64,000 bases of DNA from Saccharomycopsis fibuligera x Saccharomycopsis cf. fibuligera (lineage: Eukaryota; Ascomycota; Saccharomycetes; Ascoideales; Saccharomycopsidaceae): contig CP012817.1 in NCBI GenBank assembly GCA_001936135.1, positions 2,542,001 to 2,606,000 on the forward strand, read 5' to 3'. The notes beneath the pieces were generated by a model. That model ran no database searches and was not told the origin of the DNA. It worked only from the letters and a program-made list of their open reading frames with translations. The translations under genes were made by a program, and so were the position numbers. This document shows positions 29,640-39,414 of this stretch, piece after piece (within the stretch, counting starts at the first letter, position 1; each line of letters begins with the position of its first letter).

Positions 29640-32600
29640 TTAAACTAATGGAATCGACCCGATTTCAATATCTGGTCTTTCAGACTCATTAACCAACTCT
29701 CCACCTTCCCATAAGAACCTAAAATTAATGAAAAACTCAGCCAAGATTTTAGAATCAATATTTAAAGTAGCAGAAAACACAATAACCAAATTTCTTAAGT
29801 TCATCTTATTATATTCTGCTCTAGCAAGAACTTCTTGATTCAAAAATCTAATCAAGACATAAAGCACATCTTTATTCACACTTGGTAATTGATTAATTAC
29901 GCTCTTGGTTTGATAAATGTAGGTCAAATAAGCATTGTTATTTTTATCGTCAACTTTTATCTTTGTTAATTGTGAAACTCCATTGGCCAAGTTTTTGTTA
30001 TAATCAGACAAGAATCCATGAAGTCGGGTATTTATCTCAGTGGTTAAAATATTCTCCGGTAATTCTCTCAAATAAAGTTTTAATAATCCAGTAACACCAT
30101 TAATCTCTGGTCTGATATCCATATTGGCTAAATCAACATCATACTCGTTATCAAACTTTTCCCTAAGCAGCTTAATCATCGTTGATGAACCACTTAATCT
30201 GAATATACCTTCTTGATATCCAGCACCAGTTTGACTCAAATAATCTAAACATCTAAACACAATGCTTGGCACTTTTTTCCCGTCAACTTCACTGCCAGAC
30301 AATCGGTACGCTTCTTCCAAAGTTTGTCCGAAAATCGGTGGTGTTAATGATGTTGATGTTGATGTTATTAGTCCAGCGTCAGATAGAAATGGCAGAGCAT
30401 CTGCTTTCGAAGGTGACGCTACGTTGTTATAATTGATATCGTTACTGTATCCGGACAAATCAGTCACTGGATTCATTGGGAAATCATCTGAACCTTGGCC
30501 TAGCGCACCGCTTGCTGTTGTTAAGCCACTGGCACTAGTAGCTAAACTTGTATTTCCAATATTATCGTAGTCGTTAGGCGATAAAGCAACATTGGCGCCA
30601 GTATTAGAATTTCCTAACTTGTTACGGATACCTCCAAAAAAACGTTTTCTTGCCTTTTTCGGTTCTCTACCAGCACTACCACCATTTGGATCTTCAAAAT
30701 CAACAATTCCACCAAAACCACTACCACCAAAACTATCCTGTTTCGGTGAAACAATGATTGGAGATGAAGCTTCGGTGGAACTATTGAAAACATGCTGATT
30801 GCTGGATGAGAGTGACAAATCAGTGGATTTAGTGCGTCCATGATGACCGCTGCCGTGTCTTGGGGTACTCATTAGAGTTGATGATGAAAATGAGTTTGAA
30901 ATATTTACATTGTTATTTGTGTTGTTGTTATGATTACTGTTACTGTTACTGCTATTATTAGTAGTAGTATTAGTATCAGTATTGAAACCAGTATTATTAT
31001 TATAATTACTGAGCTCCACTTGCTCCGAATCGCCAGATTGTTCTTGAACATATTCTATCAATACATCAATCCAGGAATCTCTTTCCTCATCACTTTCCGC
31101 ACAAAAGATATGCTTATTGGTTCCTGAACCAATAGAATTTTTTTTCAATTCTTTCAAAAGTAATGCATGTCTGTAACCCTTGGCATTACTTGAAGATTCA
31201 TCAGCAGCACTATCAGACTGTTGCCTTCCAATTTGTGCTCCAGTAAGCTTGATACTTTCCAACAAATTACCATCAATATCATCGAATACTAACAAATACG
31301 GACCTTCACATCTACAGTATCTGACCCTCCAATTAGCCCCGAGACCTTTGTTTCTTCTGATAAGATACCCTTGCTTTTTGAAATCTTTTTCATTGATATC
31401 ATTGCTGAAATTATACTCAATGTCATCCAACGGATTAACTGTATTGGTCGATATGAATTTACAAACTTGAATAACTGCCTTGATTGGCAATTTTGGTATA
31501 CTCAACAAAGTGGTGAAATAATCAAGGATTCCGTTTCTTCTTATATCAATCTTAGCTGGTAAATTGTTGAGGAAAACAGTTTTCTCTGGTAATGGAGGAA
31601 GTAAGAAAGATTCAAACATTGACCGAAGTTCATGATCCAATCTCGCCAACTGAGAATAAGTTTTCTTAAACCGCCATATTTCCTTTTGGCTCACTTTATC
31701 AATTGTAGCAAACACAATTGTTGGGTCATAGGAGGTTGAAGAATTGTTTTTGCTTATTGATAATGAGGTAACAACGTTAAGAGAAATTGTATGAAGGTCT
31801 TTTGGTTGGATAAACAAAGATGGGTCATTTGGATAAATCAGTTCATTGTCAGTTAGTGGCGGGTCAAGGAATGCTGGTGACTGGGGCGTAGTTGGTTGTG
31901 ATCTAACCATTCGAGTCGATTCTCCTGGGTTTTGCATAAATTGTGAAGATGCGAATGTTGTTGCTGCTGACATTGACGACAATGTCGGTGACTTTACATG
32001 TCTTTTTTCCGATTGTTGCTGTTGTTGCTGTTGTTGCTGCTGTTGCTGTTGTTGCTGCTGTTGCTGCTGTTGATTGGTCAAGTTAGTATAAGTGGAGTAT
32101 TGGGGCTGTTGTTTTTTAACATTTTGGTAATATCTATCACGAGCGTTATAGTTATTTGCAATCGGTATTCTATTACCGCTTCCGGGTACTGAATTGGAAG
32201 TTGATAATATCACGTTAGTAGGATTCGCTTTTTGATGGTTGATTCCTTTCGTTTGTAGTGTTAGAATGTCAGACTCAGAACGAGGCGAAGAAGGGCTTAT
32301 ATCTCTACGAGCAATAAGAGGCGAATCTAAACCCATAATACCGGTTCCATACATCTTAGGAGTTCTTTCAGAGTCAGAATAAACTCTTGGTGAGCCTTTC
32401 ACAACAGGAGTATTTCTGCCAATAACTGGTGAGTTTCTAGCACTTTGACTATGAAGAGGTTTGATCGGTTCGCTTAAAGTTCCACTTCTAGGGGCACTGT
32501 TTGTAGTTGCAAGGGGCTTAGCAACTCCAGAAGCAGAATCTTCAACAAAACTATTCTTCAAAATTCTATTTGGATTTCTTCTCAACCTTTCTTTTTCCAC

Positions 32601-33962
32601 TTCTTGGTCTATATCTGGTATATTGGTTGAATTGTTTGTGACATCCTTGTTTAACAGTAAAGAGTCAGAGGATTTGTTGCTATTGTTTCTTGGACTCGAA
32701 ATTTGACGTTTTTCATTGTTTTCAAAAGGATTAAGATCTTCACCATCAACTATAGTATCTTCTTGGTCATTGACAAACGCTATTGGCGATAAAGCTTTAT
32801 CAAGACTACTAGCAACAGTTGTAGTATTATTTGGTAAAGGAACAGTTCTTGGTGAATTTTTAATAGGCTTATCTAAGTTGTTGTTATCTTTGACCCTAGC
32901 ATTTCCGTTTGTTTCATTTCTTGGAGACGGTAGCTGTATTCTAGTATTGTTGTATGTGGCAGAAGGAGAATTTGATAATTTAGTGTTGCTTATTGATTCT
33001 GCTATATTATTTACAGACTTTGGAGAATAGATTGAAGAATTTCGGGATTCTGAATTTGGCACACGAGCCACACTAGATGTCAAGTCTTGTTTGGAGTTGT
33101 TCCTGCTAGTATAATTGGAGCTATAATTAGAATGCTCGGATTGTGCAGTGCCTGATTCTGGAGCATAGTCAGAAGAAGCATTTGAATGATTATATGGAGA
33201 ACCCGTGGTGCTAGAAGTTCCGCCATTGTTTGTAGCAAAATCACGGTTTGTGGTAGAAGGAGTAATGTTTTCAAACAGAGAGCTTATTGTCTGAGGATCC
33301 AAGCTTTTGTTTGAAACTTTGGTAGTACTAACATTCCCAGTATGTTTTTTCGCCACAATTGCTTCACGAAGAGACACAATGCTTTGCTTTTGGCTACTTG
33401 TGATTGTGGTTAGCTTTTCAGAAGAACCAGTTTCTGTATTTGGAATAGCATTTATTGTAAGACTGCTGTTGGATGGTTCAGGCGATGAAAGTTTCAGTTT
33501 CACGGCCGGATCCAAAGTTTGAAAAGATTTTGTCGCTGAGTCAAGCTCCTCAGAAGAATCCTCATCAATTTTGAAAAGAGTATTGAGCTTTGTATTTAAA
33601 TCTTCATCTAAGTCATGTATAAGACTATCATATGTGGTGGTAGAATTATTGGAGGGTGATTTAGTGGTAAGCTTGATCAAAAGCGTTTTGATGAATGATA
33701 GCTTCAAACCATCCGGTACGTCTTTCTGGAACTGCAAGTTCAGGATCTCGTGAAGCGTTATTGTGTTGATGTTGATATTGAGATGAGAGCCTGGGCTAGA
33801 GGAAGAGATGCCGTTAGCCACTGGTGATGAGGCAGGGGGCGGTAGAGAAATTCTAAGCTGGTTCATTTGGTCCGATATTCTGTTTTTGGATTGAGACTCA
33901 AAGGAGAACTGAGAGTCCAATGAGATTCTGTTGGCCTTGGACATGGCGGTCTGTGGTTGCAC
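29640..33962 (-). CDS. BEM3: Rho GTPase-activating protein Bem3 (PX-PH-RhoGAP)
   Basis: 1440 residues. Bem3 is a Cdc42 GAP at sites of polarised growth. A long Ser/Asn/Pro-rich, probably disordered N-terminus (1-630, many SP sites) leads to a run of about 23 Gln near 632-655. A PX domain spans about 720-840 (KKTYSQLARLDHELRSMF, LPPLPEKTVF) and a PH domain about 860-970 (KKQGYLIRRNKGLGANWRVR, ending DSWIDVLIEYV). A C-terminal RhoGAP domain at about 1210-1435 has the arginine-finger motif EGIFRLSGSS near 1252, then NGVTGLLKLYLRELPENIL and MNLRNLVIVFSATLN. The order PX-PH-RhoGAP is diagnostic for Bem3. An in-frame CTG at 30168-30170 encodes the residue in MIK-x-LREKF of the GAP domain, informative for the genetic code. 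An MCB-type site lies 260 bases upstream. Confidence 0.95.
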   Translation of the reverse strand: MQPQTAMSKANRISLDSQFSFESQSKNRISDQMNQLRISLPPPASSPVANGISSSSPGSHLNININTITLHEILNLQFQKDVPDGLKLSFIKTLLIKLTTKSPSNNSTTTYDSLIHDLDEDLNTKLNTLFKIDEDSSEELDSATKSFQTLDPAVKLKLSSPEPSNSSLTINAIPNTETGSSEKLTTITSSQKQSIVSLREAIVAKKHTGNVSTTKVSNKSLDPQTISSLFENITPSTTNRDFATNNGGTSSTTGSPYNHSNASSDYAPESGTAQSEHSNYSSNYTSRNNSKQDLTSSVARVPNSESRNSSIYSPKSVNNIAESISNTKLSNSPSATYNNTRIQLPSPRNETNGNARVKDNNNLDKPIKNSPRTVPLPNNTTTVASSLDKALSPIAFVNDQEDTIVDGEDLNPFENNEKRQISSPRNNSNKSSDSLLLNKDVTNNSTNIPDIDQEVEKERLRRNPNRILKNSFVEDSASGVAKPLATTNSAPRSGTLSEPIKPLHSQSARNSPVIGRNTPVVKGSPRVYSDSERTPKMYGTGIMGLDSPLIARRDISPSSPRSESDILTLQTKGINHQKANPTNVILSTSNSVPGSGNRIPIANNYNARDRYYQNVKKQQPQYSTYTNLTNQQQQQQQQQQQQQQQQQQQQSEKRHVKSPTLSSMSAATTFASSQFMQNPGESTRMVRSQPTTPQSPAFLDPPLTDNELIYPNDPSLFIQPKDLHTISLNVVTSLSISKNNSSTSYDPTIVFATIDKVSQKEIWRFKKTYSQLARLDHELRSMFESFLLPPLPEKTVFLNNLPAKIDIRRNGILDYFTTLLSIPKLPIKAVIQVCKFISTNTVNPLDDIEYNFSNDINEKDFKKQGYLIRRNKGLGANWRVRYCRCEGPYLLVFDDIDGNLLESIKLTGAQIGRQQSDSAADESSSNAKGYRHALLLKELKKNSIGSGTNKHIFCAESDEERDSWIDVLIEYVQEQSGDSEQVELSNYNNNTGFNTDTNTTTNNSSNSNSNHNNNTNNNVNISNSFSSSTLMSTPRHGSGHHGRTKSTDLSLSSSNQHVFNSSTEASSPIIVSPKQDSFGGSGFGGIVDFEDPNGGSAGREPKKARKRFFGGIRNKLGNSNTGANVALSPNDYDNIGNTSLATSASGLTTASGALGQGSDDFPMNPVTDLSGYSNDINYNNVASPSKADALPFLSDAGLITSTSTSLTPPIFGQTLEEAYRLSGSEVDGKKVPSIVFRCLDYLSQTGAGYQEGIFRLSGSSTMIKLLREKFDNEYDVDLANMDIRPEINGVTGLLKLYLRELPENILTTEINTRLHGFLSDYNKNLANGVSQLTKIKVDDKNNNAYLTYIYQTKSVINQLPSVNKDVLYVLIRFLNQEVLARAEYNKMNLRNLVIVFSATLNIDSKILAEFFINFRFLWEGGELVNESERPDIEIGSIPLV

Positions 33963-34944
33963 AAGTGGAAAAGAGGTGTATAGCGAAGGAACACCACGAC
34001 AACAACAATACCAGAACCGTGCAAGCTGGCAAGGTTAGTAGGAAAAAGGTGATTTGAATAGTTGATATAATGGCTGGATGGCTGCTGTGGATGGGATGAA
34101 TGGAGATCTGGCATAACTATTTTGGCTGTTTTGCTGTTAAATTAGAGGGAAAAAACAAACCTGATGGGCGGTGGGATTTACTGTGCTCCCTGCGCCTGCG
34201 TTACCCGCTAGGGTCTGCCCTTGACGCGTCACTTTCCTTCCAGGAATATTTAACCACCCACCGCCAACTCACGAACGGTTTAACAGACAGCTACAACATC
34301 AGAGGTCCCGTCGATGGTATCTGAAACACTCTCCCTGTGTCTCTTCGCAGCCAGATGCTCTGCTCTGCTGGTGTCTCAGGTGCGCAGCCGCTGATCTCTG
34401 TGCCGAAACAATCTCCGGCTCGGGTCAGATATAGATCTGACAAGCTCACTACATTAGTGTACAAGGAGATGTATATGTTCTTTCTGTTTGTTCTTTCACA
34501 ACCTGGTTAGAAAATACGTAAAATGTAAAAAATATTGCAAGTCCTTTGTTGTCTTGTCTACAGGTTTATAAGAAAAAGCTGGCACTAATATTATACAAGT
34601 TTATGCGGATAGTAAATGTACTTTTTCTGTAGAGGTCAACGACATGTCAAAAGAACCTGCATTTCAAACATAAATGCTTCAATAAGTAAGCCTGTGCTGA
34701 AAGGCACAATCCTGTTCTTCAATGGCTGTTCATTAGCTTTCAATTCCTTTGTTAGCACAAAAATCTCCAAATAGGGTGTGTTCATGTGTACAATTTGACT
34801 TTTTGACAGCGCATAAAATAATAGGACAATCAACGATGATCAACTGATGCCCGCCATGCATTCTAAAAATGTATACAAAATCCTAGCGATACCTAAATCG
34901 CCAAAAGCACTATAAGATTCAGAAAGTAAATACGTCGCTCTTCT
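33963..34944. other. intergenic upstream of BEM3
   Basis: 980 bases between two minus-strand genes, with a GC-richer patch at 34150-34430. It holds TTACCCG, the Reb1 core, at 34201-34207 and ACGCGT at 34224-34229. Short ORFs (34100, 34636) show no family resemblance. Confidence 0.5.
34201..34229. promoter_or_regulatory. Reb1 core and MCB core upstream of BEM3
   Basis: TTACCCG (Reb1 general regulatory factor core) and, 17 bases on, TGACGCGTCA containing the MCB core ACGCGT. They lie about 240-270 bases upstream of BEM3, within a GC-rich, probably nucleosome-free promoter. Consensus match only. Confidence 0.4.
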
Positions 34945-37900
34945 TTACAAGTAATCCTCCACAGCTATTACATCTAGTGAGCTCTTGAGACTTTGGGAAA
35001 GCGCATCCTTTGGCTTCCACTGTCTTACCAGTTCTCTCAAATCACTGAGAATTTCCAGCACTGGTATATGTCTAATAACTTGCAACTCTTTCACAAGTTT
35101 ATTAAGTATCCAAGGATATTGGAACTCATTGAAATTGTAAATAAGCTCCTGATAGTTTACCTTCTTGTATCTGACAACATCTTGATGGTTATTAATATAA
35201 TAATCCTTCTTTTTAAACACAACATTAATGTTAGTCTGAGTTTGTCTGCTGTATCTCAAAATCTGCCCTTCTTCAATTTGATCTTCGTCATTCTCCGTAG
35301 TAGCTTGAGACTCGATGCTGATTTTGCTCAAATCATTAACAAACAATGTTGTCGTCTCAAAGCAGAATTTGAATGCCTCATGATATGCTTCCTTGTTTTC
35401 ATAAGGCATACTGGAACAAACTTTAATATTTGACTTATTATTGCTACTAGCATTGTGCAAATACTCAATGAAATATTTGCTCAAGTAAACTAAAAAGTTG
35501 TAATCTTCATAACCAATATTTTTTGCCATCAAGCAAACTTCGACTAACTTTACCAAAAACTCTCCAAAATATTGATTCTCGTTATTCACATGAACTATTC
35601 TATTGATATTTGGATGGTTAAATTGATAGCATAATGATGAATACAACGGTACCATTTTTTCATTCAAATTGCCAATGAACGAAAATTTGATATTTTTATG
35701 TTCCAAAAGACTTTTAATATCCTTGTTCAAATTAATGCTATGCACTGAATCTGGATTATTATATTCGTTCAATTCTTCATAAATATTATCGTCAAATTTT
35801 GTACCTTTATTAGCTGATTCAGTTAAATTTTTCAGGTTTCCAGAGTTACGGTATTTATCGGGCTGTGAATTACCACTACTCTTATCAATCAGTTTAGAGT
35901 GCGCATCCTTCCCACCTTTCTTTGACTCATTGATCAAATCTTCTTTATGCAACCCTAACCATATACCATTCTCGCTAACAATTCCAATTTTCTTGATCTT
36001 TGTCATGATCAAATTAAACTTGTCAAAAAGTCTTTTCACTAAATGTACTGCAATAGGCGCTGAAGTAAAATTAGCTACAAATAACAAATAACCAGTCTTG
36101 GAAAATTTGACTATCCAATTTTTGATAATCAAAGACAAAAAATTCTCTACTTGTGAAAATATTGTATTTTTGCCCCTTAGCACAATTTGTTCAATTTCAA
36201 GTGCTTCAGCATCAATCTCATTGCCCTTTGCCCATTGTCTAACTGCTTCCATTAGATTTTGAGATACCTCCAGAGTATTTGCACTTTTATCTTCAATTGC
36301 TTTCAAAAGCTTATTAGGTAAAAAATTTTGAATGTTTACAATTAAGACTTTCTCATGCTTTCTATGCTGTTCGCTTTTATGGGATGATGACTGCAATGAT
36401 TTACTATTTCCTATAAATTCATTATCATGGTATAAATGTCTTTCAATAGGGATATTGTCGCTAATTAAATTCATTCCATAAAGCATTTTTCGTGAAGCTA
36501 GTCGTATTTTGGTTCGTAAAGTTAAAGGTCTGTAACACAGTTCAAATTTAGGTAAAATTAATTCTGTGAATTTTTCATTATCTACCATTGACCTGTTGTC
36601 CAGATTCTCTCTAAAAGTGTCGGATCTCTTGTTGTTGCCGTTGAATTCTTTGAGCTTTTTGGGTCTGTTGTTGTTAATGTTGTGGTTAGTAGCCAAATTT
36701 GCAATTATTGCTTTTTCTTCAGCTAATTCCATTTTTGTCATTGGGGTACCATTGTATGACATTATTGGATTCTCTTCAAATTCACTTTCCAAAATTGCCA
36801 ATTCTCCGATCTTTAGTTTTGGATCATGAGACAAGAACGCCCAACATGATGGTTCTAATTCTGTATATCCAACAAGTATTTTTTTGGCTTTTTTGAATTC
36901 TTTTGACTCGGTATGGTCGCTCTCGTCAGTTAATGAAGAATCGAATGCCGCTTTACTGCTAATTAGAGAGTCCCATATCCATGCAGTATTCCACCAAGTG
37001 CCATTATTCACAGGTGCTTTTATTGCTGGTACCTGGGATAGCTCTCCTGTTCTTATTGTCACATCCGTATTGTCAAGACTTTCCTTTTTTTTCTGACCGA
37101 CTGGAACATCAGTTTGAAGCTCCGGAATCTGCAGGGTCTCTTGGCGAGGCTCTTCTTTTCTTCGTACGCTGCCGCCTAAGTACCTAAACCATCCTGCATC
37201 TGGCTCCGATTTGTTGTTGACATTTTTATTATTATTGTTACTACTGTCATTATTATTGTTATTTCCGCTGGTATCTTGGTTTTCAGATTTGTTGTCTAAG
37301 GCGGTATCTGGTTCTCTATTTGCATCGTTTATGGTTATATTGGTAATACTTTGACTTATATTTTCGCTTGGGTAGCATTTTTCCTCTTGTATTTGTGATT
37401 GTGTTTGGTTTTGGTTCTGATTCTGGTTGAATGATTTTTGAATTTTTTGCATTTGATCAGTAGGTGGCTGGCTGAGAACGGCATCCTTTTGTAATACAGA
37501 ATTTGCCATTGTGATGACCTTATTATCTTTAGGCACATTAGCTTCTTTGCTTGTATCGTTGAAGTCAACTATAGCAGAATTGTTTGAACTTGCAACCACC
37601 TCATCATCTTTTCCAATTGTAAAACCCTCATCGGCTCTTAATCTTTTAAAATCACCGCCTTTACTTTGGGTTGTAAATATAGATGATGAGCTTTGTCTTT
37701 GTTGATTTCTGGAATCAGAAACAACCATATTTATTCTACTACCGTTATCATTATTATTATTACTGCCATTATCATTACTAGTTGCAATATTTCCAGTACT
37801 CGCATTTGCTGCTTCTTTGTTGCCATATTTCCAACTCCACCAAGAATTTCTCCGATCACTCAACGATAAAGATACGTTGCTTTTATTCTTTTTGATATTG

Positions 37901-38229
37901 ATGCTTTTTTTTAATATACCATGGATGTCTCTTTCTGACGTACTACTACTCATATATAGTGAGGAGCCGGGCTTATCACCATTACCACCATTACCGCCAC
38001 CACCAGTAGCTGAGCCAATTTTCTGTTTCCAAGCATTCCAGTACAACGAGTCCAGGCTCTTATTATAATTTGCACTATTTAAAAGCGGATAGTCACCTCC
38101 TCCGTATCCATGGCCATTGCCATTTCCAGAAGCCGAGCTCAACAAGTTGCTTTGTGAATCATTGGCGGCATCGATTGATTCCGTATCATTAATAAAGCTC
38201 TCTTCGCCTTCTTTCAAACTGTTTGCCAT
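34945..38229 (-). CDS. large YML020W-like protein, degenerate lipase/hydrolase fold
   Basis: 1094 residues. About 420 N-terminal residues are Asn/Ser/Gln-rich and disordered, with short aromatic islands (LYWNAWKQKIG, NSWWSWKYGNKE, TWWNTAWIWDS) typical of this fungal family. The C-terminal 650 residues resemble the uncharacterised Saccharomyces YML020W: KVLIVNIQNFLPNKLLKAIE near 625 corresponds to the VxGFFPxK strand, and EIEQIVLRGKNTIFSQVENF follows. As I recall it, family members have an HSQG-type nucleophile elbow after an FFAA-like strand. Here the aligned segment reads LLFVANFTSAPIAVHLV, with no serine nucleophile in place. The family is predicted as alpha/beta hydrolase-like but its role is unknown. 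An in-frame CTG occurs at 35056-35058. ERV25, close to YML020W in Saccharomyces, is also nearby here. Confidence 0.65.
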   Translation of the reverse strand: MANSLKEGEESFINDTESIDAANDSQSNLLSSASGNGNGHGYGGGDYPLLNSANYNKSLDSLYWNAWKQKIGSATGGGGNGGNGDKPGSSLYMSSSTSERDIHGILKKSINIKKNKSNVSLSLSDRRNSWWSWKYGNKEAANASTGNIATSNDNGSNNNNDNGSRINMVVSDSRNQQRQSSSSIFTTQSKGGDFKRLRADEGFTIGKDDEVVASSNNSAIVDFNDTSKEANVPKDNKVITMANSVLQKDAVLSQPPTDQMQKIQKSFNQNQNQNQTQSQIQEEKCYPSENISQSITNITINDANREPDTALDNKSENQDTSGNNNNNDSSNNNNKNVNNKSEPDAGWFRYLGGSVRRKEEPRQETLQIPELQTDVPVGQKKKESLDNTDVTIRTGELSQVPAIKAPVNNGTWWNTAWIWDSLISSKAAFDSSLTDESDHTESKEFKKAKKILVGYTELEPSCWAFLSHDPKLKIGELAILESEFEENPIMSYNGTPMTKMELAEEKAIIANLATNHNINNNRPKKLKEFNGNNKRSDTFRENLDNRSMVDNEKFTELILPKFELCYRPLTLRTKIRLASRKMLYGMNLISDNIPIERHLYHDNEFIGNSKSLQSSSHKSEQHRKHEKVLIVNIQNFLPNKLLKAIEDKSANTLEVSQNLMEAVRQWAKGNEIDAEALEIEQIVLRGKNTIFSQVENFLSLIIKNWIVKFSKTGYLLFVANFTSAPIAVHLVKRLFDKFNLIMTKIKKIGIVSENGIWLGLHKEDLINESKKGGKDAHSKLIDKSSGNSQPDKYRNSGNLKNLTESANKGTKFDDNIYEELNEYNNPDSVHSINLNKDIKSLLEHKNIKFSFIGNLNEKMVPLYSSLCYQFNHPNINRIVHVNNENQYFGEFLVKLVEVCLMAKNIGYEDYNFLVYLSKYFIEYLHNASSNNKSNIKVCSSMPYENKEAYHEAFKFCFETTTLFVNDLSKISIESQATTENDEDQIEEGQILRYSRQTQTNINVVFKKKDYYINNHQDVVRYKKVNYQELIYNFNEFQYPWILNKLVKELQVIRHIPVLEILSDLRELVRQWKPKDALSQSLKSSLDVIAVEDYL

Positions 38230-38593
38230 TTGGCTTTTTTTTTTTTTTTTCGATTAAGTAATGTTGGTACTATGTATTGCTATGATCCATACGGTTATTG
38301 ATAATTGCAGTGCTAAATTGCAACAATGTAAAGTGATAAGACGCTGCCTTTCTTCCTTTCTTTCTTTCTAGTTAGACTTCTGTCTCACAAGGCTGGTTTA
38401 CCAAACGCTGTATATGCAATGACGTGTGCCGGGGTTACTAACCATATTATCGACTTGCTGCTGGAGCACCGAAGCACTGGCAATGCGATGCGATAGATAT
38501 GGACAGGAACAACTAAAGCCACGGAAGGCAAGCCAAGTGTGGAGCTCACTGAAGCAACAAAACATAGATAAATCACAATAAAGTAGAGCTGAA
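38230..38593. other. divergent intergenic YML020W-like / ATG16
   Basis: 360 bases with a T run just upstream of the YML020W-like start (38238-38250). No other motif is called. Confidence 0.5.
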
Positions 38594-39295
38594 ATGGAAT
38601 GGAAAAACGATATTTTGCATCTGTTGGAAGAAAGAGACAGAAAATGGGACATAAATAACCCATTATTTGAGCAATGTAAGTATTGACTGATTACTCGGAT
38701 ATTGCAATCATGTACAAGGCCTTCCATCACTAACTGCTGTGTTCTAGATAATCTTATAGCCAAAAGACTTTTTCTCACAGAGAAAAAACTTAATATTTTT
38801 CAGGAAAGTGACTTACAAGTGTATGTGTATTATTAATTTTGAATATTAATTTGTAAAAATCGGCCCAGATCACTAACTTTTTTTAGAGAGTTACAAAAGG
38901 CATTAAAAGAAATAGAAAAACTAAGGAATCAAAGTGACTTGCTATCTCTAGAAAATAAGGAAATATCAAAGAAAAGCAAAAAACAAGAGGTCGAAATAAA
39001 AAACTTGAATAATGAGTTAAAAAAAATTTGCGACCGATACAAGAGACTTCATGAGCAAGTTATAATAAAGCACGAAGAGAATCAAGCAAAAAATAAAGCA
39101 TTAAATTTGATAAATGATGATATACTAGCCTTGCAGCTAGAAAATAATTTATTAAATGAAAAAGTTAGAAAGTTAGAAATTGAGAATAATGACCTTGTGA
39201 TACGATGGATGAACAAGATGAAAGAAGATGCTGAGAAGCTCAATGATGCTAATGCTTTTTTGGCGAACATGAGAGCCAGCAGCTCAAAAAACTAA
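38594..39295 (+). CDS. ATG16: autophagy protein Atg16, three exons
   Basis: Exons 38594-38675, 38748-38820 and 38887-39295 give 187 residues (Saccharomyces 150). Atg16 dimerises and holds the Atg12-Atg5 conjugate at the phagophore, directing Atg8 lipidation. Exon 1 encodes the N-terminal Atg5-binding helix (MEWKNDILHLLEERD). Exon 2 continues with YNLIAKRLFLTEKKLNIFQ. Exon 3 is a coiled coil ending in the family signature NDLVIRWMNKMKEDAEKLND and ANAFLANM. Reading frame is kept at both joins (T|AT gives Tyr, GT|A gives Val). Only exon 3 is open as a long frame, so the gene is easily missed. Both introns are short (72 and 66 bases) with CACTAAC branch sites. Confidence 0.92.
38676..38747 (+). 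other. ATG16: ATG16 intron 1
   Basis: 72 bases, GTAAGT donor, CACTAAC branch-like motif at 38728-38734, CTAG acceptor. Removing it joins the N-terminal helix to exon 2 in frame. Confidence 0.85.
38821..38886 (+). other. ATG16: ATG16 intron 2
   Basis: 66 bases, GTATGT donor, CACTAAC followed by a T-run and TTTAG acceptor. Removing it links exon 2 to the coiled-coil exon in frame. Confidence 0.87.
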
Positions 39296-39414
39296 CAAAA
39301 AATAAAACGAGCACGCACTGAAATAATCAAAATACACATACTTTCAAAAGCCTTTTTATATTTGTTCAATGTTAACTCAAATTTCTATCCTACTGCAAGT
39401 TAAAAGAAAACTAC

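Noticed and set aside
31846-32192. Cys- and Leu-run ORFs opposite the BEM3 poly-Gln tract
   Set aside because: Antisense reading of CAA/CAG repeats.
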